A program made the translations under genes and the position numbers. Below the pieces are notes generated by a model. That model had not been told where the DNA came from, searched no databases, and saw nothing but the letters and a program-made list of their open reading frames with translations. 64,000 bases of DNA from Icerya purchasi (taxonomy: Eukaryota > Arthropoda > Insecta > Hemiptera > Monophlebidae): contig CM077116.1 of assembly GCA_039619475.1 (NCBI GenBank), positions 9,394,932-9,458,931 of the forward strand. Direction: 5' to 3'. Positions 62,608-64,000 of the stretch are shown here, one piece after another (position 1 is the stretch's first letter; the number at the start of each line of letters is the position of its first letter).

Positions 62608-63540
62608 TCAACACACCTCATAGACGAATTCTTCATCATGCTCATGCTCGTAACATGGTAGAAGTGATTTTATCATATCATCCGGTTTTAATCTATCTGT
62701 AGAAATGCATAAATGTCTCCAACACAACTTGGAAATAATGTAATTATCATTTCTTTGTGGTGCTGTAATGAACAACTGACTTAAATCATTTATATTGAGA
62801 TTATTCATCAAGCTTCAGCGGATGGAAAACATGATCGTACCAGGCCTTCATTACCCATAACGTTTTTCAGCTGCACAATGAAAACTATCATTCTCATTAT
62901 GATGTTTACAGGTTATCAAATTGCTTATATCAAAATACTCTTCATGTAGATTCTCAATACTATGTAGTCGAAAGACTTTATCCATATTAACGATTCATAG
63001 TCTAAATCACTCAACAATTCAGACTTTTTCGTTAAGTTCCATTAGTATAAGTTTAGCATATACCGTTAAAATATATATGCGAGCTCTCGGTTTTTGAGAT
63101 ATTATCGTGAATATATCGCGTGCCATACATGTTTCTTCCCGACAGGGAAATAATGAAGGATTTTTCAAGTGATGACTCATCGAAGAACATTGTAAATGTG
63201 GCGTTTTTGATGAATGCCATGCTCTGCTTGGCTTATACAGTGTATGCAAACACTTTCCGCCAGACATATCAATCATTGCTTAGTTCGGTTACCTCGAAAA
63301 CCATAATCACAATCTATATGGATGCTGATATCTACAAAATATTCCGCTATATCTGCTTGTTCTGATAATAATACAGGACCAATGATATTATGTACAGAAG
63401 ATGTTGATCCTTCTGCTGTATAACCATCATCTGATTGCTGTGATTGAGGTGATGAAGTTGTATGCGAGACACTATCACTCGAAAATGAATTCTGAATAAT
63501 TCGTCGACTTAATATCAATCGAATCGGTATTGTTATTCAT
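62608..63540 (-). pseudogene. Broken copy of the DEDD-like gene, right arm
   Basis: The start codon (63540) and the final stop (62608) are present, but about ten single-base indels split the frame. Examples against the left copy: one A and one T lost near the start (GATATTAAGTCGACGAATTA), one G gained before TAACCGAAC, one A gained in GAAAAAGTCT, one G lost in CTATGAATCG, one T gained near GCAGCTGAAAAACG, and one G gained in GAAGCTTGATG. Open pieces are 63273-63518, 63019-63276 and 62608-62811. Substitutions are nearly absent. The last piece reads through to the VYEVC end that the left copy has in a different frame. Confidence 0.75.
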
Positions 63541-63983
63541 GTTTGAATAATATTTTAACTTTTTACTAAGAATGTAGAAAATTATTACTTTTAATGTTAG
63601 AGCAAACTTTTATTAATGCGTGAAGAACACAGCTTCAACACAATTCTACACGTTTAATGTAACACTAATACTGACTGCCTGAACAGATCCTTTCGAGATT
63701 CTAGCTCGATGCATGTCTTTGAAGAGGGCGGGTTGCACCAGAAAAACCACATTCCTTTGGTGAAAGCTGGTTGCATACGCAAATGAACGAAATTTACAGG
63801 TGATCTTTAGGTATGGGTGTTTGTGTGTAGGTGTGTACATGTCCAACCGGTTTTTTTCTACAAAAGATATGAAGGAGAATAATCCGGGCAGACTCGATGA
63901 CCTTGACACAAGATCGAAATCAACGACATAGCAACATTCATGCAAGGAAATAAGCAGAGTACCTTTGAATTATGAGCGTATGC

Positions 63984-64000
63984 AACACGCGATCTAGTGT
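63984..64000. other. Sequence beyond the palindrome
   Basis: Seventeen bases (AACACGCGATCTAGTGT) that match neither the left flank nor its complement. Too short to interpret. Confidence 0.5.

Larger units (their letters stand above)
57874..63983 (-). repeat. Right arm of giant inverted repeat
   Basis: Reverse-complement copy of 51526-57612. Between the centre and about 61 kb the two arms agree apart from homopolymer length. Further out, 1-base insertions and deletions become frequent and substitutions remain few. The remaining 17 bases of the window (63984-64000) do not match the left flank. Confidence 0.96.

Overview
The window is AT-rich eukaryotic DNA of arthropod, most likely insect, type. 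The evidence is Jockey/I-like and other non-LTR retrotransposon remnants, tRNA-headed SINEs, a TA-flanked MITE, abundant TA/TAA/GT microsatellites and no operon-like coding. No host protein-coding exon can be supported anywhere. Positions 1 to about 49.5 kb read as intergenic or long-intron DNA with many CpG dinucleotides, plus scattered transposon fossils and microsatellites. One plus-strand site near 29.39 kb has an acceptor directly abutting a donor, as in a recursive-splice (ratchet) site of a long intron, but this may be chance.

Dated insertions and fossils, left to right: a SINE family with three copies (about 6.73-6.96, 11.16-11.49 and 40.38-40.72 kb); a fold-back element inside a 14-bp direct repeat (11.67-11.87 kb); a 230-bp TA-flanked MITE (14.92-15.15 kb); a minus-strand second SINE (about 18.0-18.24 kb); a decayed LINE tail (22.92-23.33 kb); a minus-strand LINE C-terminus with no start codon (37.97-38.26 kb); and a clean 5'-truncated LINE with poly-A and a 13-bp target duplication (47.35-47.90 kb). 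A 31-bp C-rich minisatellite lies at 49.5-49.9 kb.

The right fifth of the window is dominated by one structure: a palindrome of about 12.46 kb (51526-63983), with arms of about 6.1 kb around a 261-bp spacer of TATATG-type tandem repeats (57613-57873). From outside to centre each arm carries a degenerate array of about 187-bp units (which also continues outside the left boundary), a gene for a divergent RNase H-fold/DEDD-exonuclease-like protein, a second decayed coding stretch in the opposite orientation flanked by copies of a 124-126 bp tandem repeat, and a 778-bp-offset direct duplication. The outer gene is open for 282 codons in the left arm and broken by many single-base indels in the right arm.

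The arms are essentially identical near the centre but differ by many 1-base indels toward the outside, with few substitutions. That pattern is what unpolished long-read consensus looks like, so a sequencing or assembly inversion artefact must be excluded before the palindrome is read as a biological element. If real, it is a large inverted-repeat element carrying its own genes, and is the best candidate here for something undescribed.
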